Of a stretch of 64,000 nt of DNA, positions 33,885 to 42,864 are shown piece after piece (the stretch's first letter is position 1; each line of letters begins with the position of its first letter). Source of the stretch: an uncultured Polaribacter sp. (GTDB taxonomy: Bacteria > Bacteroidota > Bacteroidia > Flavobacteriales > Flavobacteriaceae); NCBI RefSeq assembly GCF_947503855.1, contig NZ_CANNFF010000009.1, positions 62,001 through 126,000 on the forward strand, read 5' to 3'. Made by a program: the position numbers and the translations under genes. A model generated the notes under the pieces. It ran no database searches and was not told the origin of the DNA. It was given only the letters and a program-made list of their open reading frames with translations.

Positions 33885-35210
33885 ATGAAAAATATCTGTT
33901 ACATAGTAAGTTTTATTTTTTTATGTAATTGCTCTAAAATGGAGGTTATAGACCCTATAATCATAATTGAAAACACCGCAGAAACAATTACAGCAAAAAC
34001 TTATGGAGGTTCAAAAAATGATGTCACTCAATCAATCGTAAAAACCAATGATGGTGGCTACGCAATACTTGGCTATACTCAAAGTAATGATGAAGATATT
34101 ACCACCAAAAATAATGAAGGTTTTGATTTTTGGGTGATGAAATTCTCATCAGAAGATATTTTAATTTGGAGCAAAACCTTTGGAGGTTCAGATGATGATA
34201 GAGGAGCAGATATTATTACCACAAATGATGGCGGTTTTGCCCTTTTAGGGTATAGTAAAAGTTCTGATGGAAATGTAACTTCAAATGCAGGCTCACAAGA
34301 TTTTTGGTTGATAAAAATCTCTGCTGATGGAAACCTTTCTTGGCAAAAAAACTTTGGTTATCCTGGAGCAGATTACGGTACAACTTTACTTCAAACCGAT
34401 GATAATGGATATTTAATTACGGGTGTTTTAGACGTTACAGCTTCGGGAGGAGAAGGAAATTCAAAATCAACTCAAAGACATGCAGGTGGTGATATCTGGG
34501 CTATAAAACTTAACGTTTCTGGAGATTTAGAATGGAGTAAATACTATGGAGGTTCTTTTACAGAAACCCCTTTTGGTGTTGTAAAAACTGAAGATAATAG
34601 TTTTATTATTGCTGGTTCTTCAGATAGTAATGATGTAGATATTACCAATAATAAAGGAAGTTATGACTTTTGGATTTTAAAAATTTCTAATGACGGAACT
34701 TTACTTTGGGAAAAAAATTATGGAGGCTCAGAAATTGATGAGCCAAGAGGAATAACAGCAACAAATGACGGCAATTTTATGATTGTTGGCGATACAAGAA
34801 GTTCTGATAAAGATATTACAAATAATAATGGAGCTGCAGATTTATGGATGCTAAAAATAAATGCTGATGGAGGTTTAATTTGGCAAAAAACAATTGGCGC
34901 TACTAGTTTTGATGTGGCTCGATCAATTTCTAAAACACAAGACAACGGGTTTGTAATTTCTGGAAGTTCACGAAGTTCTGATGCAGGTTTTACCAATAAA
35001 GGACAAAACGATGCTTGGGTTCTAAAAGTAAATGCATTAGGAGAAATAGAGTGGCAAAAACTTGTAGGTGGTTCTAAAATTGATTTTCTATATGACGCTG
35101 TAGAACTCAACAATAAAAACATAATTGCAGTAGGAGAAAGTAGTAGTTCTAATGGAGATATTCCAGAAAATAAAGGTTTTACAGATGCATTAATCATCAA
35201 CATAAAATAA
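33885..35210 (+). CDS. Repeat-rich lipoprotein (GG-SxxxD-xTxDGG propeller-like repeats)
   Basis: 441 residues from MKNICY. The signal ends FLCNC, so it is lipidated. The mature protein consists of about seven repeats of some 50 residues, each with a TxDGGFxLLGxSxSSDxD core, an acidic loop, and DFWxxKxxxDGxLxWxKxxGGS. The acidic loops look suited to calcium binding. The repeats resemble those in flavobacterial 'T9SS/delta-60-like' surface proteins, and probably build a beta-propeller. It starts 16 bases after the choice-of-anchor B gene and ends 4 bases before mbnP. Function unknown. Confidence 0.85.
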   Translation: MKNICYIVSFIFLCNCSKMEVIDPIIIIENTAETITAKTYGGSKNDVTQSIVKTNDGGYAILGYTQSNDEDITTKNNEGFDFWVMKFSSEDILIWSKTFGGSDDDRGADIITTNDGGFALLGYSKSSDGNVTSNAGSQDFWLIKISADGNLSWQKNFGYPGADYGTTLLQTDDNGYLITGVLDVTASGGEGNSKSTQRHAGGDIWAIKLNVSGDLEWSKYYGGSFTETPFGVVKTEDNSFIIAGSSDSNDVDITNNKGSYDFWILKISNDGTLLWEKNYGGSEIDEPRGITATNDGNFMIVGDTRSSDKDITNNNGAADLWMLKINADGGLIWQKTIGATSFDVARSISKTQDNGFVISGSSRSSDAGFTNKGQNDAWVLKVNALGEIEWQKLVGGSKIDFLYDAVELNNKNIIAVGESSSSNGDIPENKGFTDALIINIK

Positions 35211-35214
35211 AAAA

Positions 35215-35970
35215 ATGAAAAAAATTATAGGTTTCATATTCATTATTGTAATCACTTTTAGTGGTTGTAAAGCAGAATTAAATTGCTGTGAAAATATAAA
35301 AACCGTTAATGTTACCCTAAATTTTACGCATAATTGGGACGGTGTTCCTGTAACATCATCAGATTTTAAAATATTTAAATTCATTAATAAAAATGGAGAA
35401 TCAATAAGTATTGAGCGCCTAAGATATGTGGTTTCTAATATTAATATTGGTGATTTAAATAATAATTATCAATTAATAAATGTTGGTGATAACACTGGGT
35501 TAGAAATCGAATTTAATCAAGTTCCTTCAGGAAATCAACAATTAAAATTTACTTTCGGTTTTTCTGATACAGACAATACAGATGGCATTTATCAAGATTT
35601 AAATTCGGTAAACTTTAATGTTCCAGAAATGTTAGGTGGTGGCTATCATTACATGCAATTTGATGGGAAGTATTTAGACACAAACAATCAGGAATCTGGT
35701 TTTAACTATCACGCAATTAGAGCTGTAGATAGAACAGACCCCAATAATTTAAAATTCGAAGACACTTCTTTTGAGGTAGATTTAGGGGCTATCGACTTAA
35801 AAGAAAATACAACCATAGAAATTAACGTAAACCTAGCAGAGTGGTTTAAAAACCCCAATACATGGAATTTAAACCAACTAAATACGGTTTTAATGCCCAA
35901 TTTTGAAGCCCAGAAATTAATGAGTGCCAATGGAAAATCGGTTTTTTCTTTAGGAAAAGTAGGTTCGTAA
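35215..35970 (+). CDS. MbnP-like copper-protein family lipoprotein
   Basis: 251 residues. The signal ends FSGC (lipidated Cys18). The family core is VNVTLNFTHNWDGVPV near 30-45, then ISIERLRYVVSNINI near 67-81, and GGYHYMQFDGKYLD near 140-153. MbnP proteins are periplasmic and, with the di-haem partner MbnH, carry a tryptophan-derived modification that supports copper binding. Here the MbnH-like gene follows at 36131. The methanobactin precursor and its biosynthesis genes are absent. Whether the modified tryptophan exists in this copy has to be tested. Confidence 0.82.
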   Translation: MKKIIGFIFIIVITFSGCKAELNCCENIKTVNVTLNFTHNWDGVPVTSSDFKIFKFINKNGESISIERLRYVVSNINIGDLNNNYQLINVGDNTGLEIEFNQVPSGNQQLKFTFGFSDTDNTDGIYQDLNSVNFNVPEMLGGGYHYMQFDGKYLDTNNQESGFNYHAIRAVDRTDPNNLKFEDTSFEVDLGAIDLKENTTIEINVNLAEWFKNPNTWNLNQLNTVLMPNFEAQKLMSANGKSVFSLGKVGS

Positions 35971-35975
35971 AAAAC

Positions 35976-36123
35976 ATCTCGGTACAAAATTATTGAAAAA
36001 AGAATTTCACTCGATGTAGCATCATAATTATATATTGTCAAACATTATTTTATAAATATTATAATCATGGGCTGTTAGTTCGAGTGAATTTTCGAAGTAT
36101 GAAAAAATTTGTATCGAGAACTA
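35976..36123. repeat. Two inverted copies of a flavobacterial CGAGTG...TATCGAGAA element
   Basis: 35976-36016 (ATCTCGGTACAAAATT to TTTCACTCGATG) and 36074-36123 (GTTAGTTCGAGTGAATTTTC to TTTGTATCGAGAACTA) are reverse complements in outline. Each copy by itself is a quasi-palindrome with CGAGTG at one end and TCGAGA at the other. I recall such sequences as dispersed intergenic repeats in Flavobacteriia. They fill the gap between the MbnP-like and MbnH-like genes. Confidence 0.65.
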
Positions 36124-36130
36124 TTAAATT

Positions 36131-37189
36131 ATGAGAAAAAAATATCTGTTTTTATGTACACTTCTCCTTCTGATGAATTGCGCATCAAAAGAAGATGAAA
36201 TGTATTCGCCTGTTCCATACAAGTTAGAAATACCAACTCTTTTTGCAAATAAATTAATTGCACCAATAATACCTGTAGACAATCCATTAACAAAAGAAGG
36301 TGTTGCTTTGGGTAAAAAGTTGTTTTTCGATAAAATACTCTCTGGTAATGATGCCCAGTCTTGCGCAAGTTGTCATCAACCACAAAACGCATTTTCAGAT
36401 AATCAGCAGTTTAGTTTAGGTATTGATAAAAAATTAGGAACCAGAAATGCCATGCCTTTATTTAATTTAGCCTGGAATTTCGACGAACTTTTTAATTGGG
36501 ATGGAAAAGAATTCAGCCTAGAAAATCAAGCTTTTGAGCCTGTTACAAATCCTATAGAAATGCACGAAAACTGGATAAATGTTGTTCAAAAATTAGAAAA
36601 TCATCCAGAATATCCAGCGTTATTTTTACAAGCTTTTGGTAGCTCAAACATAGATTCAACTCTAGTAACCAAAGCTATTGCACAATTTGAAAGAACGTTA
36701 ATTTCTGGCAATAGTAAGTTTGATAAATACTTATTAGGAGAAGCAACGTTAACTACTGAAGAAGAAAATGGTTTCAATATTTTTATGGACGAAGCTAAGG
36801 GAGATTGTTTTCATTGCCATGGAAGCAACAACAATCCCCTTTGGACAGATAACAAATTTCATAACAATGGTTTAGATACCAATTTTACAGATCTAGGTTT
36901 GGGTGCAGTTACTGGAGACCCAAATGACAATGGTAAATTCAAATCGCCATCTATTAGAAATTTAGCTTACACAGCCCCATATATGCATGATGGTAGATTT
37001 GCTACTTTAGAAGAGGTAATCAATCACTACTCAGAAGGTTTGCAAAGATCGTCAACTATAGATCCTTTAATGAAAAAAGTAAATCAAGGTGGTGTAGGGT
37101 TATCTCCCAAAGAAAAAGCAGATTTAAAAGCTTTTTTACTTACACTTTCTGACCCTTCTTTTCTCAACAATCCTAGTTTTAAAGAATAA
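36131..37189 (+). CDS. Di-haem cytochrome c peroxidase/MbnH-like lipoprotein
   Basis: 352 residues with a lipobox ending MNC (Cys17). Two haem c sites are present: CASCH at 78-82 and CFHCH at 226-230, with a distal Met in APYMHDGRF near 280. The bacterial CcP/MauG signatures LGKKLFFDKILSGN and NAMPLFNLAWN are intact. In this superfamily CcPs reduce peroxide and MauG/MbnH enzymes oxidise tryptophan in a partner protein. The directly preceding MbnP-like gene favours the MbnH role. It is separated from it by 160 bases of dispersed repeat. Confidence 0.9.
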   Translation: MRKKYLFLCTLLLLMNCASKEDEMYSPVPYKLEIPTLFANKLIAPIIPVDNPLTKEGVALGKKLFFDKILSGNDAQSCASCHQPQNAFSDNQQFSLGIDKKLGTRNAMPLFNLAWNFDELFNWDGKEFSLENQAFEPVTNPIEMHENWINVVQKLENHPEYPALFLQAFGSSNIDSTLVTKAIAQFERTLISGNSKFDKYLLGEATLTTEEENGFNIFMDEAKGDCFHCHGSNNNPLWTDNKFHNNGLDTNFTDLGLGAVTGDPNDNGKFKSPSIRNLAYTAPYMHDGRFATLEEVINHYSEGLQRSSTIDPLMKKVNQGGVGLSPKEKADLKAFLLTLSDPSFLNNPSFKE

Positions 37190-37256
37190 TCAATAAAACC
37201 AATAACAACATCGTTTTTGATAATGAAAGTTCTGTGCTTTTCTACGACTTATATTG

Positions 37257-37264
37257 TATATTTG
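37257..37264 (+). promoter_or_regulatory. -7 box (TATATTTG) of the suf operon
   Basis: Exact TAnnTTTG match. The predicted start near 37270 gives a leader of about 26 bases before the sufA ATG at 37296. No IscR- or Fur-like dyad could be recognised around it. Confidence 0.6.
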
Positions 37265-37295
37265 CACTCAATTTAGATTTAATCTATTTAAAATT

Positions 37296-37625
37296 ATGAT
37301 AAAAGTTTCAGACACAGCAAAGAAAAAAGTCATAGAACTTATGGAAGATGATGGCTTTGACGCAACTAAAGACTATGTTAGAGTTGGCGTAAAAAGTGGT
37401 GGTTGTTCAGGTTTATCTTACGATCTAACTTTTGATAACAAAAAAGGTGAAGACGATAAAATTTTTGAAGAAAACAACGTAAGGCTTATTGTAGATAAAA
37501 AAAGCTTTTTATATTTAGTAGGCACCACTTTAGAATATTCTGGAGGTTTAAACGGAAAGGGTTTTGTATTTAACAACCCAAATGCCAATAGAACCTGTGG
37601 TTGTGGGGAATCTTTTAGTTTGTAA
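37296..37625 (+). CDS. sufA: HesB/IscA-family iron-sulfur carrier
   Basis: 109 residues from MIKVSDT. The three conserved cysteines are in SGGCSGLSY (near 36) and RTCGCGESF (near 101 and 103), the ligands of the A-type carrier. The family has LxxAVxFxNPNA-like sequence just before the last pair (FVFNNPNANR). It receives Fe-S clusters from the SufBCD scaffold and passes them to apoproteins. It is first in the order sufA-B-C-D. The ATG at 37296 is the first in-frame start after the -7 box. Confidence 0.95.
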   Translation: MIKVSDTAKKKVIELMEDDGFDATKDYVRVGVKSGGCSGLSYDLTFDNKKGEDDKIFEENNVRLIVDKKSFLYLVGTTLEYSGGLNGKGFVFNNPNANRTCGCGESFSL

Positions 37626-37629
37626 AAGC

Positions 37630-37655
37630 CCTTCCTAACCTTCCCAAAAGGAAGG
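37630..37655. repeat. Dispersed hairpin (CCTTCC...GGAAGG) between sufA and sufB
   Basis: CCTTCC-N14-GGAAGG with the spacer TAACCTTCCCAAAA. The pattern of an internal CTTCC copy looks like the common flavobacterial CTTCCTAACCTTCCC repeat (memory, unchecked). It lies within the suf transcript, so it might tune expression between sufA and sufB. Confidence 0.5.
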
Positions 37656-37678
37656 AATTTAAAAATTGAAATAGAATT

Positions 37679-39127
37679 ATGAGTAAGTACACAGAAGAAC
37701 AACTAGAAGAAGAATTAAAAACACAAGAATATAAATACGGTTTTTATACAGATATAGAAAGCGATACATTTCCTATTGGTTTAAATGAAGATGTTGTGAG
37801 AGCAATTTCTAAAAAGAAAAACGAACCAGAATGGATGACTGAATGGCGTTTGGAAGCTTTTAGAGTTTGGGAACAAATGGAAGAACCAGAATGGGCAAAT
37901 GTACATTATGAAAAACCAAAATTTCAAGATATTGCCTATTACTCTGCACCCAAAAAGAAACCTAAATTAAACTCTTTAGATGAGGTAGATCCAGAATTGT
38001 TAGATACTTTTAAGCGTTTAGGAATTTCTGTAGATGAGCAAAAAAAATTAGCCAATGTTGCTGTAGATATTGTTATGGATTCAGTTTCTGTAGCCACTAC
38101 GTTTAAAAAAACATTGGGGGAAAAAGGGATTATTTTTATGCCAATTTCTGAAGCTATACAAGAACATCCAGAATTGGTGAAAAAATATTTAGGTACAATT
38201 GTACCAACTACAGACAATTTTTATGCAGCATTAAACTCGGCTGTTTTTTCTGATGGCTCTTTCTGTTACATTCCAAAAGGCGTTAAATGTCCTATGGAAT
38301 TATCTACTTATTTTAGAATAAACGAAGGTGGAACAGGACAATTTGAAAGAACTTTAGTGGTAGCAGATAAAGGAAGTTATGTTTCTTATTTAGAAGGTTG
38401 TACAGCTCCAATGCGTGATGAAAATCAATTACATGCTGCAGTTGTAGAATTAATAGCTTTAGACGATGCAGAAATAAAATATTCTACAGTACAAAACTGG
38501 TATCCAGGAAACAAAGAAGGTAAAGGTGGTGTGTACAATTTTGTAACTAAAAGAGGTTTGTGCGAAAACAATGCAAAAATTTCTTGGACACAAGTAGAAA
38601 CAGGTTCTGCTGTTACTTGGAAATATCCTTCTTGTATTTTAAAAGGAAACAATTCTGTAGGCGAGTTTTACTCAATTGCAGTAACCAACAACCATCAACA
38701 AGCAGATACTGGTACCAAAATGATTCATTTGGGTAAAAACACCAGGTCTACCATTATTTCTAAAGGTATTTCTGCAGGACAATCTCAAAACAGTTATAGA
38801 GGTTTGGTTCAAATAAATTCTAGAGCAGAAAATGCACGTAATTTTTCACAATGTGATTCTTTATTGATGGGAAATGCCTGTGGGGCACACACATTTCCAT
38901 ACATAGAAGCAAAAAATAAATCTGCACAAATAGAACACGAAGCAACCACCAGTAAAATTGGTGAAGACCAATTATTTTACTGTAACCAACGTGGAATTGA
39001 TACAGAAAAAGCAATTGCTTTAATTGTAAACGGTTTTAGTAAAGAAGTGTTAAACAAATTACCAATGGAGTTTGCTGTAGAAGCACAAAAATTATTAGAA
39101 ATCAGTTTAGAAGGTTCTGTAGGATAA
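37679..39127 (+). CDS. sufB: Fe-S cluster assembly protein SufB
   Basis: 482 residues, full family length. Signatures include the N-terminal [15 protein letters not shown] and [17 protein letters not shown], then [51 protein letters not shown], and the C-terminal [29 protein letters not shown]. It is the scaffold subunit that builds Fe-S clusters with SufC and SufD. It follows sufA by 53 bases, with a dispersed hairpin between. Confidence 0.98.
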   Translation: MSKYTEEQLEEELKTQEYKYGFYTDIESDTFPIGLNEDVVRAISKKKNEPEWMTEWRLEAFRVWEQMEEPEWANVHYEKPKFQDIAYYSAPKKKPKLNSLDEVDPELLDTFKRLGISVDEQKKLANVAVDIVMDSVSVATTFKKTLGEKGIIFMPISEAIQEHPELVKKYLGTIVPTTDNFYAALNSAVFSDGSFCYIPKGVKCPMELSTYFRINEGGTGQFERTLVVADKGSYVSYLEGCTAPMRDENQLHAAVVELIALDDAEIKYSTVQNWYPGNKEGKGGVYNFVTKRGLCENNAKISWTQVETGSAVTWKYPSCILKGNNSVGEFYSIAVTNNHQQADTGTKMIHLGKNTRSTIISKGISAGQSQNSYRGLVQINSRAENARNFSQCDSLLMGNACGAHTFPYIEAKNKSAQIEHEATTSKIGEDQLFYCNQRGIDTEKAIALIVNGFSKEVLNKLPMEFAVEAQKLLEISLEGSVG

Positions 39128-39137
39128 AAATTAAAAA

Positions 39138-39225
39138 ATTATCCGTTTAATTGTTTAACCGTTAAATCGTTTAAATAGTTAAAATTAAAAATCCCATTAC
39201 ACAAATAAACATTTACACGATTACA
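39138..39225. repeat. Quasi-periodic AT-rich element between sufB and sufC
   Basis: The plus strand shows units of 8-9 bases such as CCGTTTAA, TTGTTTAA, CCGTTAAA and TCGTTTAAA. The other half reads on the minus strand as TGTGTAA, TCGTGTAAA, TGTTTATT and TGTGTAA. The general plan, two facing arms of degenerate short units, is the same as in the heptad elements, with a different period. Confidence 0.5.
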
Positions 39226-39235
39226 CATAAATACC

Positions 39236-39982
39236 ATGTTAAAAATAGAAAATTTAAAAGCAGAAATAGACGGAAAAGCAATCTTAAAAGGATTGAATAT
39301 AGAAGTAAAAGCTGGTGAAGTACATGCAATTATGGGACCAAATGGTGCTGGAAAAAGTACATTGGCTAACGTTATTGCTGGTAAAGAAGAATATGAAGTT
39401 ACAGAAGGTTCTATAGAACTAAATGACGAAGATATTAGCGAGCTTGCTCCAGAAGAAAGAGCACATAATGGTGTGTTTTTATCGTTTCAATACCCAGTAG
39501 AAATTCCTGGTGTTTCTGTAACTAACTTTATAAAAACGGCTATTAACGAAACTAGAAAAGCAAAAGGATTAGAAGACATGCCTGCAAAAGACATGTTAAA
39601 AATGATTCGTGAAAAATCTGAATTATTAGAAATAGATCGTAAATTTTTAGGTCGTTCTTTAAACGAAGGATTTTCTGGTGGAGAGAAAAAACGTAACGAA
39701 ATCTTTCAAATGGCCATGTTAGAACCAAAATTAGCCATTTTAGATGAAACAGATTCTGGTTTAGATATTGATGCTTTACGTATTGTTGCCAACGGTGTTA
39801 ACAAACTAAAATCTAAAGATAATGCCGTAATTGTAATTACACATTACCAGCGTTTGTTAGATTATATTGTACCCGATTTTGTACATGTTTTACACGATGG
39901 AAAAATAGTAAAAACAGGAGACGCTTCTTTAGCTTTAGAATTAGAAGCAAAAGGGTATGATTGGATTAAAGAATTAGCGTAA
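39236..39982 (+). CDS. sufC: Fe-S cluster assembly ATPase SufC
   Basis: 248 residues, an ABC ATPase. Walker A is GPNGAGKST (near 34-42), the signature motif is EGFSGGEKKRNEI, Walker B is LAILDETDSGLD, and the H-loop is VIVITHYQRLLDYI. It energises cluster assembly on the SufBD scaffold. It is 108 bases after sufB, over an AT-rich quasi-periodic element. Confidence 0.98.
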   Translation: MLKIENLKAEIDGKAILKGLNIEVKAGEVHAIMGPNGAGKSTLANVIAGKEEYEVTEGSIELNDEDISELAPEERAHNGVFLSFQYPVEIPGVSVTNFIKTAINETRKAKGLEDMPAKDMLKMIREKSELLEIDRKFLGRSLNEGFSGGEKKRNEIFQMAMLEPKLAILDETDSGLDIDALRIVANGVNKLKSKDNAVIVITHYQRLLDYIVPDFVHVLHDGKIVKTGDASLALELEAKGYDWIKELA

Positions 39983-40056
39983 CTAATTCTTATTTAAAAT
40001 TTAATATTTAAGGTTGTAAAACTTTGAATAAAAAAATTTAAACTTTGAACAATAAT

Positions 40057-41370
40057 ATGGAATTACAAGATAAATTACTATCATCTTACGTAGCATTTGA
40101 AAACCATGTAGATGTAAATTCTGATGTACACGAAATACGCTCTGAGGCACTACAAAATTTCGAAAAAGTAGGTTTTCCTTCAAGAAAACTAGAAGCTTGG
40201 AAATACACTTCTTTAAATTCTGTTTTAAAGCAAGATTACAGTTTATTTCCTAGTAAAGTAGAAGCTATAGAATTAGCAGATGTAAAAAAATACTTTATCC
40301 ACGAAATAGATGCGTATAAAATTGTTTTTATCAATGGTAAATACAGTTCTTTTTTATCGCAAACTACACACGAGCATTACGATGTTTGTTTGATGTCTTC
40401 TGCATTAACAAACCCAAAATACAAAGCAGTAATAGATAAGTATTTTAATAAAATTGCAAAACAAGATAATTTAACATCTTTAAATACAGCTTTTGCTACA
40501 GAAGGTGCTTATATTAATATTCCTAAAAATACAGAGGTTAAAAAACCAATACAAATTTTAAATTTTACAACAGGTTCTCAAGAAGCTACTATGCTACAAC
40601 CTAGAAATTTAATTGTGGTTGGAGAAAATGCTCAAGTACAAATTATAGAACGTCATCAAAGTTTAACAGCAAACCCTGTTTTATCTAACGTAGTTACAGA
40701 AGTTTTTGCAGACAAAGCTGCTAATGTAGATTATTATAAAATCCAGAATGATGAAACTACTGCTTCTTTAGTAGATAATACTTACATAGAACAACAATCT
40801 AACAGTGTCGTTTCTGTACATACATTTTCTTTTGGAGGAAACATTACCAGAAACAATTTAAATTTTTATCAAAAAGGAGAACATATAGATTCTATTTTAA
40901 AAGGAATTACCATTATTGAAGGAAAACAACATGTAGATCATCATACTTTGGTACATCACATAGAACCAAATTGTGAGAGTCATCAAGATTATAAAGGTAT
41001 TTTTAACGAGCGCTCTACAGGCGTTTTTAACGGAAAAGTAATTGTAGAAAAAGAAGCACAAAAAACCAATGCTTATCAGCAAAACAACAACGTTTTAATA
41101 AGCGATAAAGCAACGATTAATGCAAAACCTCAACTAGAAATTTTTGCAGACGATGTAAAATGTTCTCATGGTTGTACCATTGGCCAATTAGATGAAGATG
41201 CTTTATTTTACATGCAACAACGTGGTATTCCTAAAAAGGAAGGTAAAGCATTATTAATGTACGCCTTTGCAAATACGGTTTTAGAAAGTGTTAAAATACC
41301 TGAAGTAAAACAACGTATTACAAAACTAATTGCTAAAAAATTAGGTGTTAATTTAGGGTTCGATCTATAA
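40057..41370 (+). CDS. sufD: Fe-S cluster assembly protein SufD
   Basis: 437 residues from the ATG at 40057 (a TTG at 40045 would add four residues). The C-terminal half is SufB-like: GKVIVEKEAQKTNAYQQNNNVLISDKATINAKPQLEIFADDVKCSHGCTIGQ-type motifs with DEDALFYMQQRGIPK. The N-terminal half has FPSRKLEAWKYTSL. It pairs with SufB as a scaffold. Convergent with the serine hydrolase beyond a terminator. Confidence 0.97.
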   Translation: MELQDKLLSSYVAFENHVDVNSDVHEIRSEALQNFEKVGFPSRKLEAWKYTSLNSVLKQDYSLFPSKVEAIELADVKKYFIHEIDAYKIVFINGKYSSFLSQTTHEHYDVCLMSSALTNPKYKAVIDKYFNKIAKQDNLTSLNTAFATEGAYINIPKNTEVKKPIQILNFTTGSQEATMLQPRNLIVVGENAQVQIIERHQSLTANPVLSNVVTEVFADKAANVDYYKIQNDETTASLVDNTYIEQQSNSVVSVHTFSFGGNITRNNLNFYQKGEHIDSILKGITIIEGKQHVDHHTLVHHIEPNCESHQDYKGIFNERSTGVFNGKVIVEKEAQKTNAYQQNNNVLISDKATINAKPQLEIFADDVKCSHGCTIGQLDEDALFYMQQRGIPKKEGKALLMYAFANTVLESVKIPEVKQRITKLIAKKLGVNLGFDL

Positions 41371-41422
41371 CTGATAAAGGTAACTTTTATTCTAAAAAGT
41401 TAAGATTGATAAAAAATAGAAG

Positions 41423-41446
41423 CAAAGGGAGTATTCGCTCCCTTTG
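41423..41446. terminator. Bidirectional terminator after sufD
   Basis: CAAAGGGAG, loop TATTCG, CTCCCTTTG: a perfect 9-bp stem between convergent genes, followed by a short T-rich stretch on each strand. It ends one base before the serine hydrolase stop codon. Confidence 0.75.
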
Positions 41447-41447
41447 T

Positions 41448-42767
41448 TTATTGAATACTCTCAATAACCCCTTTCAAAAATACGTTTTCTTCAAACCAAG
41501 AAAGTCCAAAACGTACAATAACTAATTCTTGATCTGGTAAAACATATACTCTTTGTCCTTGATAACCGTCTGCAAAATACATGCTTGCAGGAACGTCTTT
41601 AAATTGTTTTTCTGCATTTAACCAAAATTGTGCACCATACGTTCCGTTTGAAGTGGGTGTGGGTGTAGTTGCATAGGCTACCCAATCTTTGGTAAACAAT
41701 TGGTCTCCATTCCAATTTCCGTTGTGTAAATACAACAAACCAAATTTTGCCCAATCTCTAGCAGTTGCCCAAGAATAGGAAGAACCTACGTAATTGCCAG
41801 TTAAATCTGCTTCAATAACCATAGAATTCATACCAATTCTATCAATTAAATTCGTGTACCAAAAATCTAAGTATTCTTGATGCGTATCAAACTGTTTTCT
41901 TAAAATTCCTGATAGTAAATTAGAAGTACCAGAAGAATAGTTAAAACTTTCATTAGGCTTACCCACCAAAGGTTTGTTTTCTTGCATTTTAGTCATATCG
42001 CGTTCTAAAAACAACATTTTTGTGGCGTCAGAAATTTCATCATAATTTTCGTCCCATTCCAAACCAGAATTCATTTGTAATAAATTGTGGATCGTAATGT
42101 TTTTACGAGCGTCATTTTGCCAAGAATTTATTGGAGCTTTGTTTTGCACATTAATTTTATTTTGATGCTGTAAAACCCCAAAAACAGTACTTAAAATACT
42201 TTTTGACATAGACCAACCTAATAATTTTGAATCCTTATTAAATCCTTCTGCATATTTTTCTGCAATTATTTGATCTTTATAAATTACCAAAACAGCTCTT
42301 GTTTTCCTTTTTCCGAAAATAGAAGCTACAGTTTTGTTTAATTGATGATAATCTACATTGCTAAAAACACTATCTTTTTGTGATGCATTCCCATAAGGAA
42401 ATGGTGTTACATTATCTGGTTTTAGTCTTTTTGGTACTAAATAAGAAGCTGTTTCATCGCTTTTATCTAGTGTTAATACAGATCCTAACCCTTCTCTAAC
42501 AATGGCTTTTCTAGTTAACAAACCAAAGACAGAAGAAGTAGCCGTCTTTTGTTTTTTATCAATTTTATCTAAAGCTAATTTTACAGGCGAAAAATTATTG
42601 TCTGTACTATCTGTAAATGCTAAAGTTCTATTTGCAACAAAGACAGAAGAAGCTGTGTTTTTTGCAGAATACCCTGCTAAAATGTTCAATTTTGGATAGT
42701 TATAAATACCTATAATTAATAAAATTAAGGCAATTAGAAGTAGAATTCGTTTAAATATTTTCATCAA
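41448..42767 (-). CDS. Membrane-anchored serine hydrolase (class C beta-lactamase fold)
   Basis: 439 residues. A hydrophobic N-terminal segment (about 7-23) anchors or exports it. The SxxK motif is Ser186-MSK189 in GWSMSKSILST, the second motif YSSGTSN lies near 280, and a C-terminal TYGAQFWLNAE-like segment and FADGYQGQRVYVLP complete the fold. Beta-lactamase-like serine hydrolases include esterases and D-aminopeptidases, so the substrate cannot be given. The gene is inverted inside the suf cluster between sufD and sufS, suggesting an insertion or local rearrangement. Confidence 0.9.
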   Translation of the reverse strand: MMKIFKRILLLIALILLIIGIYNYPKLNILAGYSAKNTASSVFVANRTLAFTDSTDNNFSPVKLALDKIDKKQKTATSSVFGLLTRKAIVREGLGSVLTLDKSDETASYLVPKRLKPDNVTPFPYGNASQKDSVFSNVDYHQLNKTVASIFGKRKTRAVLVIYKDQIIAEKYAEGFNKDSKLLGWSMSKSILSTVFGVLQHQNKINVQNKAPINSWQNDARKNITIHNLLQMNSGLEWDENYDEISDATKMLFLERDMTKMQENKPLVGKPNESFNYSSGTSNLLSGILRKQFDTHQEYLDFWYTNLIDRIGMNSMVIEADLTGNYVGSSYSWATARDWAKFGLLYLHNGNWNGDQLFTKDWVAYATTPTPTSNGTYGAQFWLNAEKQFKDVPASMYFADGYQGQRVYVLPDQELVIVRFGLSWFEENVFLKGVIESIQ

Positions 42768-42837
42768 AAGAAAGTTTTAGTAATGTAAAAATAAGAAAAT
42801 CATATGGTCTTTATTCTAAGTTTAAAAAATCAACCTT

Positions 42838-42845
42838 TATCTTTG
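42838..42845 (+). promoter_or_regulatory. -7 box (TATCTTTG) of sufS
   Basis: Exact TAnnTTTG match, predicting a start near 42851 and a 14-base leader. This supports sufS being transcribed independently of sufABCD, which are cut off by the inverted gene. Confidence 0.6.
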
Positions 42846-42864
42846 TATTTTAAAATGATTTTGT

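Noticed and set aside
34718..35203. 161-codon open frame antisense to the repeat-rich lipoprotein
   Set aside because: The repeats (TTTGG, GGAGG-like codons) keep the opposite strand open by composition; the product is hydrophobic low-complexity sequence without a signature.
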